A DNA stretch of 51,445 nt from CAYRQP01 sp964426545 (GCA_964426545.1 CAYRQP010000014.1:1-51445), one strand, 5' to 3'. Positions 17,439 through 27,005 are shown, counted from the first letter of the stretch. Notes: a model not told the origin generated them from the sequence alone. Translations and numbers: made by a program.

Positions 17439-17936
17439 CTAAACCAGGTCTTTAAGGTGGCTTCCGAGGAAGTGCTTCACGAGTGCCAGGAATCCCGCGA
17501 TGATCATTATGTAAAGAACATCATGCCAGTCCCATGTATTCAGCAGGAAAGCAAGGGAGAGTCCTGCTGCAGGCGGGTGTTCACAGTCGAGAATAACCAT
17601 CAGGAAAATGGAGATGGCGACAGCGACAGCACCTATGATAATACTCGTATCTACATTCCAGAAACTTCCGCCAAAAAAATTGTTGTCCAGAAGTGAACCT
17701 GCAACACCGACAAGTATTCCGATTGCATACCCGCCTACAATACCCCTCTTTCGTGCAGCGTAGGAGTTAGGAGCGGTGAATACAATGAACGACGAAGCTC
17801 CTATCACCGCAATGATGGTCGTCTTGGTTGTGGCATCAATCACGAATAATGCTATGAATACAGTAAATGCGGCACACAGGCATTGAAAGATGTATCTGCC
17901 GGGGCTGTGTCTTAGTTTCCTATCAAACAGCGGCAA
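17439..17936 (-). CDS. HPP family integral membrane protein
   Basis: The 165-residue protein has four to five hydrophobic helices and the family-naming motif in DCEHPPAAGLSLA near residue 120. HPP proteins are small membrane proteins; a plant member moves nitrite across the plastid envelope, but the bacterial substrate is not established. The TTG start at 17936 is supported by AGGAG at the right distance. It lies 24 bases downstream of the M16 peptidase gene on the same strand, so the two are probably co-transcribed. Confidence 0.8.
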   Translation of the reverse strand: MPLFDRKLRHSPGRYIFQCLCAAFTVFIALFVIDATTKTTIIAVIGASSFIVFTAPNSYAARKRGIVGGYAIGILVGVAGSLLDNNFFGGSFWNVDTSIIIGAVAVAISIFLMVILDCEHPPAAGLSLAFLLNTWDWHDVLYIMIIAGFLALVKHFLGSHLKDLV

Positions 17937-17960
17937 GAGTATCTCCTATCAAGTATCAGG

Positions 17961-20651
17961 TCATTGTTCCGGGGCAGTCAAATCCACACTTTCATTCACT
18001 CCGCCGGCAACGGCTATGAACCAGTCGTCACCGAAGTACATTTCCGCGGCATGCCGCAGATCCTCGGGGCTGAGTTCCAGTACTTCACTCAGGTGGATAA
18101 TATCATAATCGAAAGATTTTTCATCAAGAACCAGCGCGGTTAAACCCCACGCCAGTCCGGAGTAACCGGAGCCGCTTCTTGCATGTGAACCTATCATACT
18201 TGACTGGACAATGCGCAATTCTATGTCCCTTACATCTTCATTTGTTATACGGTTTATTTCTTCCATAACAGAATTCACCGCCTGCGGCACATAGTCCCCG
18301 AATGTAGAGAGATATGCAGTAAATGTCCCGCTGCTGTCATTGGAGCGCGAGTAACTGCCTACACTGTAGGCAAGCCCCTGTTCATCACGGACTGAATGCC
18401 CAAGCCATGAGCCAATACCCGAACCGAGAATCTTGTTCATTACACTGAAAGCAACATCTTCAGGAGAGTTGTCTGCAGGAGATTCCGTACGGATAAGTAC
18501 AACCACCTGCGCCTTTCCCGGCATGGACACAATGACCGTATCTCCCGGAGCGTCCGTGAATTCGGGATATACAGCTTTGGGAAGCGGTTCGGGGGGACTC
18601 TCCCAGTCTCCGAAGTAGTCTGCAGCCATTGCGAATATCTCTTCTGCGTCGACATCGCCCACAACAGTAATGACAGAACCTTCCGGCCGGCAGGCAAGTT
18701 CATAGAAATCGATAACTTCCGGAAGTGTTATCCGCTGCAGAGTCTCTTCCGTTGTAATGCGGATGTCATTCGGGGTTGCTGCAGTGATTATTTGCATGCT
18801 GTCGGAAGCAATACTCCATGCCCTGTCACTCCGTGATACAAGCGATGTTTCTGCATCATCCATCAAAATATCATAATCGGACTCCCTGAAAGCAGGATTA
18901 AGAAGAAGGTCGGAGATAGAGATGAATGCCAGTTCGAGATGTTCGGTAAGTACATTGACGGAACCTGTAGAATGTTCCGCTCCGGCAGAGAAGTATATCG
19001 ATGAACCTTTCGATTCAAGCCTTTCATGGAAATCCGCACGGGGAAGTTCATCTGTACCGCGCAGCATTGTGCTGGATGTAATGCCTGCCAATCCGGCGTA
19101 TTCGGAGCCGTATCTGTAACTTCCAATCGGAGTGGCAAACACAACCGATACAGTCGGGAAGGAATGGTTTTCCATGACAAATAACTGAAGCCCGTTATCG
19201 AGCGTGTCGCTTATGACACCTTCGAAAAGTGAGTGTTCGGGAATACGAAGAAAATCATCGGTTACTTCAAGCCCTTCGTAGTTTATCTCCTGCGGTTCTT
19301 CTATATCAGTCGGGAGTTCCTGCCTGCTGCTGCCTTCTGCTGCGTATCCTCCTGTGGGATTGAGAACGGCAAGAGTTACTCCTTCGGGTTTGAAATATTT
19401 TGCTGCAGCTTCGCTGATATCATCAGGTGTTGCGGCTTCGATAATGACAAGATTTCTGTCAGTCAGGAATGCATCATCGTACATTGTCTGATTCAGACAG
19501 AGGTCCATGGCGAGACCGGTTGGGCTTGCCTGCGCAAATATCTCCGAAGCGCGCTGACGGACCTTCAGGTCGAAAAGATCATCTTCGGGAATTCCATCGG
19601 AAATGATGCTGTTCAGTTCGTCCCAGATAATACTGATGACTTCGTCCTGTGTGATACCGTCTTCTTCAAAGGGTTCCATAGTAATGGAGATAGTGAACAG
19701 TCCGGGGTCGATTCCCCCGCCGTTCCATGCACCCACACCTGAAACAAGTCCGGGTTCAATCAATACCCGCTGAAGTCTGCTGGAAACACCGCTCGAAAGA
19801 TATGATGCTATAAGATCGAGAAGCGGAGAATCAACATTCAGGACATTCGGTACATGAAATGCCATTATGAATCTCGGCAGATTTGAAGCGTGGTCCACTT
19901 CTACATATCTCGACTCAGTCTGCAGGGGTTCGACGATTGGTGTCTGCACAGGCGGAGAACCCGCAGGTATATCCCTGAAATAGGCTTCCACTTTTTCAAG
20001 CACTTCATCTGTGTCGAAATCCCCCACGAGAGTAAGTACAGCATTTGAAGGGCAGTACCAGGTTTCATAGTATTCGCGAGCTTTGATGTGGTCATAAGCC
20101 AGTATGTTCTCATCGAAACCTATTACCGGATTCATGTATGGATGTTCGGTATATGCAGTCTGTGCAAGAGTCTCCCACAATGTTCCTGATGGGCTGTCGG
20201 TTGTGCGTGACCGTCGCTCTTCGTGAACGACATTTCGCTCTGATGCGACTTCCGCGGAGTCTATCAGGCAGTTCACCATCCTGTCGCTTTCGATTGCAAG
20301 AGCATCATCGAGCCTGTTTACCGGAAGAACGATATAATAGCAGGTGACATCATCGGAAGTAAAAGCGTTGGCAGTTCCGCCGTCCCGCTGGACTATCTGC
20401 CAAAACCTTCCGAGCGGCATATCAGGAGTTCCCTTGAACATCAGATGTTCGCAGAAATGGCTTATGCCGAGTATGTCGCTACGCTCATTACGGGAACCCA
20501 CATCATAGGCGATAACGGATGCGACAACGGGAGCATAGTGGATTTCCTGTATTATCACAGTGAGCCCGTTATCGAGAGTGGTTATTACAGGTTCGGATGC
20601 GAAACTGAGTGAGAAAAACAGTACAGCAATACTGATAATTAGTGTTTTCAT
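17961..20651 (-). CDS. Exported M16 (insulinase/pitrilysin-type) zinc metallopeptidase, two-domain
   Basis: The 896-residue protein has a signal peptide (MKTLIISIAVLFFSLSFAS) and two tandem M16 halves. The N-terminal half is catalytic: the inverted zinc motif HFCEH (residues 65-69) and the third ligand in SERNVVHEE near 144. The second half (from about residue 470, LDNGLQLFVMENHSFPTVSV) has the same fold but no HxxEH, as is normal when one half only builds the chamber. It should degrade peptides in the periplasm or outside the cell. The ATG at 20651 fits the signal. Divergent repeats lie between it and the nitrilase gene. Confidence 0.88.
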   Translation of the reverse strand: MKTLIISIAVLFFSLSFASEPVITTLDNGLTVIIQEIHYAPVVASVIAYDVGSRNERSDILGISHFCEHLMFKGTPDMPLGRFWQIVQRDGGTANAFTSDDVTCYYIVLPVNRLDDALAIESDRMVNCLIDSAEVASERNVVHEERRSRTTDSPSGTLWETLAQTAYTEHPYMNPVIGFDENILAYDHIKAREYYETWYCPSNAVLTLVGDFDTDEVLEKVEAYFRDIPAGSPPVQTPIVEPLQTESRYVEVDHASNLPRFIMAFHVPNVLNVDSPLLDLIASYLSSGVSSRLQRVLIEPGLVSGVGAWNGGGIDPGLFTISITMEPFEEDGITQDEVISIIWDELNSIISDGIPEDDLFDLKVRQRASEIFAQASPTGLAMDLCLNQTMYDDAFLTDRNLVIIEAATPDDISEAAAKYFKPEGVTLAVLNPTGGYAAEGSSRQELPTDIEEPQEINYEGLEVTDDFLRIPEHSLFEGVISDTLDNGLQLFVMENHSFPTVSVVFATPIGSYRYGSEYAGLAGITSSTMLRGTDELPRADFHERLESKGSSIYFSAGAEHSTGSVNVLTEHLELAFISISDLLLNPAFRESDYDILMDDAETSLVSRSDRAWSIASDSMQIITAATPNDIRITTEETLQRITLPEVIDFYELACRPEGSVITVVGDVDAEEIFAMAADYFGDWESPPEPLPKAVYPEFTDAPGDTVIVSMPGKAQVVVLIRTESPADNSPEDVAFSVMNKILGSGIGSWLGHSVRDEQGLAYSVGSYSRSNDSSGTFTAYLSTFGDYVPQAVNSVMEEINRITNEDVRDIELRIVQSSMIGSHARSGSGYSGLAWGLTALVLDEKSFDYDIIHLSEVLELSPEDLRHAAEMYFGDDWFIAVAGGVNESVDLTAPEQ

Positions 20652-20722
20652 ATATATTACCTTCTCGTCGTTGATAATGAAATATAACCAAAACGAGGGA
20701 CACCATACCCCCGAAAATTAAT

Positions 20723-20855
20723 GGGGACAGTCCCTCTTTCTGTAGGGACATGATTTCTTCGTGTCCCGTAGAGCTGGTACTTGAATAAAAGGTCGGTGCT
20801 TATAGGGGACACTCCTCTTTGAAGGCAGGAACTCCTTCTGCAGAGGAATGTCCCC
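20723..20855. repeat. Cluster of GGGACA/TGTCCC hairpins
   Basis: The divergent intergenic region holds three related palindromes: GGGGACAGTCCC (20723-20734), the 23-base hairpin at 20745-20767 shared with 7118-7140, and a long imperfect hairpin at 20805-20855 whose outer arms are GGGGACA and TGTCCCC, with AGAGGA/TCCTCT inside. These look like small non-coding repetitive elements of one family. Confidence 0.55.
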
Positions 20856-20876
20856 ATTAGGAGATAAGGAGGAAAT

Positions 20877-21659
20877 ATGAAGGTCGGATATTTTCAGTTT
20901 GCGCCGGAGTTTGGGGAAACAGAAGCAAACCTGAAGAAGGTCCTCGACGGGTTGAAAGATGCTGATGCAGACCTGATAGTTCTTCCTGAACTGCCGTTCA
21001 CGGGGTACAGTTTTTCAGGGAGAGATGAACTGGCTTCGATGTCGGAAGAACCGGAATCATCTGTTTCGATTGAATCCCTTATCACATTATGTGCCGGGAA
21101 GAACATGCACATCATCACAGGTTTCGCGGAAAAGGCAGGTAATAAATGTTTTAATACCGCACTACTGCTCGGACCGGCGGGTATAGTAGGGAAATATCGA
21201 AAAATCCACCTGTTCAATGCCGAAAAGAACTACTTCGATGCCGGGGATTTACCGTTTTCTGTATTCGCTATCGATGGTGTGAAAATAGGATTGATGATAT
21301 GTTTCGACTGGATATTCCCCGAAGCATCGCGTGTACTCGCATTGAAAGGTGCAGACATACTTTGCCACCCGTCCAATCTTGTGCTTTGTTACTGCCAGAA
21401 GACAATGGTTTCCCGTGCCATCGAAAACTCCGTCTTTGTAATCACCGCAAACAGAACCGGAACTGAGACACGAGCATTCGGCTCACTTACATTTACCGGG
21501 AGGTCGCAGATAGTCGGTCCGAGGGGCGAAGTTATCCACAGTGCACCCATCGATTTAGCTGATTTGTCCATTATAGAAATCGACCCGATGCAGGCGCGAA
21601 AAAAGATGATAACTGAGACAAATCATGTTCTCGATGATCGGCGTCCGGAGTTTTATTAA
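20877..21659 (+). CDS. Carbon-nitrogen hydrolase (nitrilase superfamily)
   Basis: The 260-residue enzyme hydrolyses amide or nitrile C-N bonds in the cytoplasm. The Glu-Lys-Cys triad is visible: E38 in VLPELPFTGY, K109 in KYRKIHLF and C142 in LMICFDWIFPEASR. Length and motifs resemble omega-amidase and N-carbamoyl amidase types; the exact substrate cannot be called. The start follows GATAAGGAGGAA, a strong ribosome site. It is followed by guaA after 86 bases, with a separate promoter likely. Confidence 0.85.
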   Translation: MKVGYFQFAPEFGETEANLKKVLDGLKDADADLIVLPELPFTGYSFSGRDELASMSEEPESSVSIESLITLCAGKNMHIITGFAEKAGNKCFNTALLLGPAGIVGKYRKIHLFNAEKNYFDAGDLPFSVFAIDGVKIGLMICFDWIFPEASRVLALKGADILCHPSNLVLCYCQKTMVSRAIENSVFVITANRTGTETRAFGSLTFTGRSQIVGPRGEVIHSAPIDLADLSIIEIDPMQARKKMITETNHVLDDRRPEFY

Positions 21660-21681
21660 ATCTAGAAGGCTCTATTGGTGC

Positions 21682-21709
21682 TTGTATTCTCTTTTTTAGG
21701 CAATATATT
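21682..21709 (+). promoter_or_regulatory. Possible guaA promoter
   Basis: TTGTAT (21682-21687) and TATATT (21704-21709) are 16 bp apart, 37 bases before guaA. The -35 box is a weak match, so this is tentative. Confidence 0.35.
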
Positions 21710-21745
21710 TGAATACTGGTAAACTTTTCTGAAGACGGAGGGACA

Positions 21746-23287
21746 ATGATATCAGGTGGCGTTGCAATCCTTGACTTTGGTTCCCAGTATAACCAGTTGA
21801 TAGCAAGGCGGGTGCGGGAAATGGGAGTATATTGCGAACTTATTCCTGGGAATGCGACTTTCTCTGAAGTAATGAAGATGCAGCCCGGAGCGATTATCAT
21901 GTCGGGCGGTCCCTGCAGTGTTTATGACGAAGGTGCACCGCTTCCCGATCCGAAGATATTCGATATTGATATTCCGGTACTTGGCATTTGCTACGGCATG
22001 CAGCTTCTTGCCCTGAATGACGGGGGAGTGGTTAAAGGTGGTTTCGAGCGGGAATACGGACCTGCTAAACTTCACATCACAGGAAAATGCAGAATGTTCG
22101 GGGGTGTGGACACAGGACAGCAGGCCTGGATGAGCCACGGTGACAGGGTTGTTGAAGTACCCGCCGGCTATTCGATACAGGCTTCTACCAATTCACTTCC
22201 GATAGCTGCGATAGCAAGTAAAACAAGACAGCGTTACGGAGTGCAGTTTCATCCTGAAGTTAATCATACAGAATTTGGTATAGAACTTCTCGAGAATTTC
22301 GTATTCACCATAGCAGGACTCGAAGCAGACTGGAACATGCAGACATTTCGGAAGCGTGCTGTTGAGCAGATAAGAAAGAGACTCGAAGGCAGCGGCAATG
22401 TTATTCTCGGGCTTTCCGGTGGTGTCGATTCTTCCGTTGTGGCGGCGCTTCTCCATAAAGCAATACCTAAACGGTTTTACCCGATATTCGTAGATAACGG
22501 ACTGCTACGAGCGGGAGAACGCGAATCTGTAGAAGAAACCTTCGTTGATCATTTTGGAATGCCGCTCCGTGTCATAGACGGGGAGACCCGGTTTCTTGAT
22601 GGACTTGCAGGTGTGACAGATCCGGAAAAGAAGAGAAAGATAATCGGCAGGATATTCATCGAACTTTTCGAAGAAGCATCGAAGCTGATAGACAATGTCA
22701 CCCATCTAGCACAGGGAACGCTCTATCCCGATGTAATTGAGAGTATCTCTTTCAAGGGACCGTCTTCCACTATAAAAAGTCACCACAATGTGGGTGGACT
22801 CCCCGAGCGAATGAATCTGAAACTCCTCGAACCGCTCAGGGAGCTGTTCAAGGATGAAGTTCGGGAACTCGGAAGAGAGTTGAAACTCCCCGAACGCATG
22901 GTGTCGCGACATCCGTTCCCCGGTCCTGGGCTTGCCGTCCGGATTCTCGGCGAGGTAGATGTGGAAAGCATCGAACTTCTTCAGAAGGCTGACAAAATAT
23001 TCATCGACTATCTATGGGAAAATGATTTGTACAATGAAATATGGCAGGCATTTGCGGTGCTGCTCCCTGTCCGGACAGTCGGTGTGATGGGAGATGAAAG
23101 AACCTATGACAGGGTTGTTGCATTGAGAGCGGTTACTTCGACAGACGGGATGACGGCCGACTGGCACAGGATGGACCCCGAGCATCTTGCAGGAATATCA
23201 TCTGCTATCGTGAACCGGGTTCCCGGAATCAACCGCGTTGTTTACGATATCTCTTCCAAACCTCCGGGAACAATCGAGTGGGAGTAG
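21746..23287 (+). CDS. guaA: GMP synthase (glutamine-hydrolysing)
   Basis: The 513-residue enzyme converts XMP, ATP and glutamine to GMP. The glutamine amidotransferase domain occupies residues 1-190, with the nucleophile C82 in GICYGMQLL and the His/Glu region QFHPEVNHTEFG. The ATP-pyrophosphatase P-loop is LSGGVDSSVVAALLHKA (about 223-239). The dimerisation domain ends in the conserved RVPGINRVVYDISSKPPGTIEWE. It is complete and of standard length, with GGAGGG before the ATG. Confidence 0.97.
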   Translation: MISGGVAILDFGSQYNQLIARRVREMGVYCELIPGNATFSEVMKMQPGAIIMSGGPCSVYDEGAPLPDPKIFDIDIPVLGICYGMQLLALNDGGVVKGGFEREYGPAKLHITGKCRMFGGVDTGQQAWMSHGDRVVEVPAGYSIQASTNSLPIAAIASKTRQRYGVQFHPEVNHTEFGIELLENFVFTIAGLEADWNMQTFRKRAVEQIRKRLEGSGNVILGLSGGVDSSVVAALLHKAIPKRFYPIFVDNGLLRAGERESVEETFVDHFGMPLRVIDGETRFLDGLAGVTDPEKKRKIIGRIFIELFEEASKLIDNVTHLAQGTLYPDVIESISFKGPSSTIKSHHNVGGLPERMNLKLLEPLRELFKDEVRELGRELKLPERMVSRHPFPGPGLAVRILGEVDVESIELLQKADKIFIDYLWENDLYNEIWQAFAVLLPVRTVGVMGDERTYDRVVALRAVTSTDGMTADWHRMDPEHLAGISSAIVNRVPGINRVVYDISSKPPGTIEWE

Positions 23288-23357
23288 CGATTTCGGGGTC
23301 GGACTTAGAACCCAACGTTTGTGAATGATGATAACGCAAATAAAAGGACATTAGAAT

Positions 23358-23846
23358 ATGTGGATTCTGTATGCAGGGACCGGTCTGCTGCTTGCAGTAT
23401 CGGCAATTGTCGATAGAAAACGGACGCTGAAAGCACTCAAGATATCCTTGAAGCGATTTCTGAAAATAGCACCGTCATTTCTGATAATGCTAATATTGGT
23501 ATCCATTGCTCTTTTCCTTTTCCCCGAAGAGAAAATTACCGAGTTGCTTTCTCGTGGGAATATATGGCTGGCAACTCTTTTCGGGAGTATCATCGGGTCG
23601 GTTTCACTCATGCCGGGGTTTGTTGCATATCCGCTTTGCGGGATACTTCGGGAAAATGGTATTCCGTATATGGTCCTTTCGGGATTTTCAACGACTCTTA
23701 TGATGGTCGGAATTCTCACATTTCCCATTGAAAAGACCTATCTTGGGACAAGGACGGCTCTTATCAGAAATGTAATTGGTTTTGCGATGGCTCTCATAGT
23801 TGCTCTGGCAACGGGGATACTCCTTTGGAAACCGCCATTATGGTAA
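23358..23846 (+). CDS. Half-size permease, N-terminal partner (DUF318/ArsP-like)
   Basis: The 162-residue protein has four to five membrane helices and a conserved-looking block SLMPGFVAYPLCGILRENGIPY, followed by STTLMMVGILTFPIE. This style matches the split DUF318/ArsP_1 permease family, in which two adjacent short genes together make the usual single-chain transporter. The next gene overlaps it by seven bases (ATGGTAA). The substrate is unknown; ArsP relatives export organoarsenicals or other organic compounds. Confidence 0.65.
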   Translation: MWILYAGTGLLLAVSAIVDRKRTLKALKISLKRFLKIAPSFLIMLILVSIALFLFPEEKITELLSRGNIWLATLFGSIIGSVSLMPGFVAYPLCGILRENGIPYMVLSGFSTTLMMVGILTFPIEKTYLGTRTALIRNVIGFAMALIVALATGILLWKPPLW

Positions 23847-24379
23847 AGTGTAAGAAACTAATGACATTTATTCCTGCCGTTGTCTATTTCCTATTCATTC
23901 TATATGCAGTATTCAATGACTTTCAGCCCGGGGTAGAAATATGGAGAAATTTCAGGGTATTCATGATTCAGATTGTAAAACTACTCCCCTTTGTATTCAT
24001 TCTCATAGGTCTTTTCGAGGTCTGGGTGAAGCGGGAAACAATAGAGAAACATCTTGGAGAGAATTCCGGATTCATATCATTTATCTGGGGCATTCTCCTC
24101 GCCGGAACAACTGTGGGCGGACTCTATGTGGCTTTGCCTGTGGCTCACTCTCTTTATCTGAAGGGGGCTAGGACAAGCGTGGTGCTGACATATATCAGCG
24201 CAGGGGCGATATGTCGTGTGCCGATGACTCTCTTCGAAGCGGGGTTTCTCGGTTGGAAATTCACATTAATTCGATTGACGGTTTCCATACCGCTGGTAAT
24301 AATATCATCCGTACTGCTTGGCAGATATCTCGATAGACATGAATATGTATTTCCGACACTTGACCGTGGCGGTGCTTAG
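23840..24379 (+). CDS. Half-size permease, C-terminal partner (DUF318/ArsP-like)
   Basis: The 179-residue protein has about five hydrophobic helices. Its GTTVGGLYVALPVAHSLYLKGA and ISAGAICRVPMTLFEAGFLG blocks are the counterpart of those in the preceding permease half. The ATG at 23840 is preferred to a TTG at 23825, because it lies within the overlap with the upstream stop and gives a normal positive-inside N-terminus (MVKCKK). Translational coupling with the preceding gene implies a 1:1 complex. Confidence 0.65.
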   Translation: MVKCKKLMTFIPAVVYFLFILYAVFNDFQPGVEIWRNFRVFMIQIVKLLPFVFILIGLFEVWVKRETIEKHLGENSGFISFIWGILLAGTTVGGLYVALPVAHSLYLKGARTSVVLTYISAGAICRVPMTLFEAGFLGWKFTLIRLTVSIPLVIISSVLLGRYLDRHEYVFPTLDRGGA

Positions 24380-24427
24380 TGATTATTCTTATAGTGATTA
24401 AATGTAAATAAAATGAGAGAGGTTGGA

Positions 24428-24817
24428 ATGAAGAACCTGCTGTTTCTTATCGCACTGTTTATGTTTCTGTCCTGCGGAACTGTCGTAATACCGGAATATG
24501 CAGACATTATAGGTATCTATAGAGCAGAGGTCAGTTCTGCTCTTGGAGTGAACCAGACCGTTACCGTCTATTTCAATGATGACCACAGTGCTGAAATGAT
24601 GACAGAATATGATAACATCGATGAAGTCAGTACTGAATCCGGAACCTGGCTTGTGGGGGATGACGGTTACATCGAAGTGATATTTAACAGGACAGAAGGT
24701 GTCCCCCTGTATCCTGAAGAAACGATGCTGTTCGAACTGGACGGCTACACACTTCACGGTGTGGAGTACAATGAATTTCTTTATGGTTCAGACGAGTTTG
24801 TTCTTAACAGGATATAG
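24428..24817 (+). CDS. Small lipoprotein of unknown function
   Basis: The 129-residue protein has a lipoprotein signal (MKNLLFLIALFMFLSC, lipidated Cys16). The rest is a small beta-rich domain (IIGIYRAEVSSALGVNQTVTVYFNDD, SGTWLVGDDGYIEV), of the kind found in copper-resistance NlpE-like or lipocalin-like barrels, but no family is certain. The start at MKNLLF is preferred over an ATG 15 bases earlier because it gives a standard signal. Confidence 0.6.
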   Translation: MKNLLFLIALFMFLSCGTVVIPEYADIIGIYRAEVSSALGVNQTVTVYFNDDHSAEMMTEYDNIDEVSTESGTWLVGDDGYIEVIFNRTEGVPLYPEETMLFELDGYTLHGVEYNEFLYGSDEFVLNRI

Positions 24818-24846
24818 GATTCAATGAACTCTGATCGGAGAAATTT

Positions 24847-25179
24847 ATGAAAGCAGCTATAGTATTTCTTACAGTTCATGCAATTGCTGCATTCGCAGGC
24901 AACATCTATGTCTGTGATTATGCCTACCAGGCAGATATCCTAATCTATGTTGTCGACTATGAGTATCAGACGGACCTCAGTGTCTTTGTTGTCGACTATG
25001 AATATCAGTCAGATGACGACGATGCCCTCTGGTACTTCGTCGATTATGAATACCAGTCCGATGTCTCAATCTACTATGTAGAATACAAGTATCAGGCGGA
25101 CTTGTGTGTGTATTTCGTCGATTATAAATATCAGGCGGAATGGCAGGAAGGCAGTGAGTGGCAGGAGCGGATGCACTGA
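24847..25179 (+). CDS. DUF6150-like repeat protein, exported
   Basis: The 110-residue protein has a signal peptide (MKAAIVFLTVHAIAAFAG) followed by about six near-identical units of roughly 13-17 residues, with the pattern YQxDxxxYxVDYEYQ. They contain repeated Tyr, Asp and Gln and a strictly alternating polar/hydrophobic pattern that suggests short stacked beta-strands. The pattern is that of the DUF6150 family. The third linker is expanded by an Asp run (SDDDDALW). It closes with a Trp/Glu-rich tail (EWQEGSEWQE). The function is unknown. It lies 29 bases after the lipoprotein gene and 30 before the PrsW-like gene, so the three may form an operon. Confidence 0.65.
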   Translation: MKAAIVFLTVHAIAAFAGNIYVCDYAYQADILIYVVDYEYQTDLSVFVVDYEYQSDDDDALWYFVDYEYQSDVSIYYVEYKYQADLCVYFVDYKYQAEWQEGSEWQERMH

Positions 25180-25209
25180 TAGATAAGTACATTTTCGAAA
25201 GGGAATAGT

Positions 25210-25899
25210 GTGGGTAAGTTGCTACTTTGCATTTCTGCAATTACCCCCCCCATATTCTTCGTCTTCTACATTTACAGAAAAGACAAGGCTCGACCGGAAC
25301 CAAAGAAACATGTTCTGAGACTGTTTCTTATCGGCGCCGTCTCGTGTATCATCATCAGTTTGATTGGAATCCCTCTCCTTGTGATAGCTTGGAGTTTCGA
25401 ACGCAATGTTCTGCTATATTCGATTTTTGAAGCTTTCCTTGTCGCGGGATTTGTGGAAGAAGGAGTGAAAATACTTCTGGTACGCCGTTATGTTTACAAA
25501 AAACCATACTTTGATGAAGTAATGGATGGTATTGTTTACACCGTTGCAGCCGGGATGGGCTTCGCCTGCATCGAAAATGTATTGTATGTAATGCAAAATG
25601 GAATAGGATGTGCTGTACTGAGGGCGATTCTTTCCGTTCCCGGACATGCTGCATGGTCTGCTGTCATGGGGTACTACATTGGCATGTCGAAGTTAGCGAA
25701 AGCCCCCCGGTTAAAAAGAAAATACCTGTTTATCGGTTTTCTCATCGCATTTCTACTGCATGGACTATATGATGTTTTCCTTTTCATAGGAGGTTCGAAG
25801 GGTGATTGGATTATCGGACTGGCGAGCATTCCTGTAATCATATTCTCTATCGTACTGGCTAAGAAGAAAATAAAGTTGGCACTGCAAGCCGATGAATAG
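25210..25899 (+). CDS. PrsW family intramembrane glutamic protease
   Basis: The 229-residue membrane protein has about seven helices and the PrsW signature residues: FVEEGVK (E83, E84), FDEVMDGIVYTVAAGMGFACIEN, PGHAAWSAVMGYYIG and HGLYDVFLF. PrsW cleaves anti-sigma factors inside the membrane in Bacillus and is related to the Abi/CPBP fold. No sigma/anti-sigma pair is adjacent. The start is GTG at 25210, behind AAAGGGAA. Confidence 0.85.
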   Translation: MGKLLLCISAITPPIFFVFYIYRKDKARPEPKKHVLRLFLIGAVSCIIISLIGIPLLVIAWSFERNVLLYSIFEAFLVAGFVEEGVKILLVRRYVYKKPYFDEVMDGIVYTVAAGMGFACIENVLYVMQNGIGCAVLRAILSVPGHAAWSAVMGYYIGMSKLAKAPRLKRKYLFIGFLIAFLLHGLYDVFLFIGGSKGDWIIGLASIPVIIFSIVLAKKKIKLALQADE

Positions 25900-26013
25900 A
25901 TATCATATCTGATTTTTCTTTTCTTATGTTTTCATATATTACCGCCGATTTGCACATGGAGCACAAAAATTTCCAATAGAGATATCTCCCTGTTTAAATA
26001 GGAGGAATGTACT

Positions 26014-27003
26014 ATGAAAATGAAAAATCTGAAATCCGCGATTGCCGGCAGCATTAATCTAAAGTTCACCATGACCGATAATATCAAGGACTATACGGGT
26101 ATACTCTTTGGTTCAATACTGTTCGGAATTGCCTATTCGTGGTTCCTGTTTCCCTTCCGCATATCTCCGGGCGGGGTCGGGGGACTGGCACAGGTGCTGT
26201 ATCACTGGACTTCCATTTCTCCAAGCATCTGGATGTTCGGCTTCAATATCCCGCTGTTTATTGTCGGGTATATATTTGTAGGTAAACAGTTTGGAGTCCG
26301 GAGTTTTGTCGGCATGATGCTATCAAACGGGATGTGCTGGCTGTTTCAGCCTTCGCATCTTCGTTTTCTCTCGAGTTACAATGATATAGTTCACAATATT
26401 GCAGGCGCGGGTGAACTTCCCCGGCTTGCAGTATTTCTGTCGGGGAATTCAGAGATGGACATTCTCCTGGCATCTATTTCGGGATCGGCTTTACTTGGTG
26501 CTGGACTGGGTTTCATCTTCAAGTTCAGAGGTTCCACAGGCGGAACAGATATCCCGGTTGCAATACTGAAAAAATACACGGGAATTTCCATCAGTACCGG
26601 CTACTGGATTGTCGATTCAGTAATAATCCTTGCCGTGGGAATAGCTTTTAAGAATCCTGTACTTGTCATCTGGGCTTATCTGAACCTGTTCCTGATGAGT
26701 AGAATGACCGATTTTGCCGCTGAGGGAATGCCTTATGTAAAGGCTGTGATGATTGTCTCGGAAAAACCCGATGAAATACGGGATGCAATTTTCGACCGGC
26801 TGCATAGGGGAGTCACATTCCTGAAAGCCGAAGGTGGTTATGTACGGAAGGAAAAAGATGTGATTTATGTGTGCATTCATCGGCGACAGGTAATGATACT
26901 CAGGCGTATCGTGAAGAAAATCGACCCTGAAGCTTTCATGGTGCTGCACGATGCCCACGACGTAATGGGCTACGGCTTCAAACAGCGAACACTTACCTTC
27001 TGA
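26014..27003 (+). CDS. YitT family membrane protein with DUF2179 domain
   Basis: The 329-residue protein has five to six membrane helices (residues 30-230), with the family block PFRISPGGVGGLAQVLYHW and a GSTGGTDIPVAIL segment. The C-terminal 80 residues (VMIVSEKPDEIRDAIFDRL...GVTFLKAEGGYVRKE) are the soluble DUF2179 ferredoxin-like domain. The transport or signalling role of YitT proteins is not established. The start is supported by GGAGGAATGT. The first 25 residues form an amphipathic extension before the usual domain start. Confidence 0.85.
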   Translation: MKMKNLKSAIAGSINLKFTMTDNIKDYTGILFGSILFGIAYSWFLFPFRISPGGVGGLAQVLYHWTSISPSIWMFGFNIPLFIVGYIFVGKQFGVRSFVGMMLSNGMCWLFQPSHLRFLSSYNDIVHNIAGAGELPRLAVFLSGNSEMDILLASISGSALLGAGLGFIFKFRGSTGGTDIPVAILKKYTGISISTGYWIVDSVIILAVGIAFKNPVLVIWAYLNLFLMSRMTDFAAEGMPYVKAVMIVSEKPDEIRDAIFDRLHRGVTFLKAEGGYVRKEKDVIYVCIHRRQVMILRRIVKKIDPEAFMVLHDAHDVMGYGFKQRTLTF

Positions 27004-27005
27004 CA

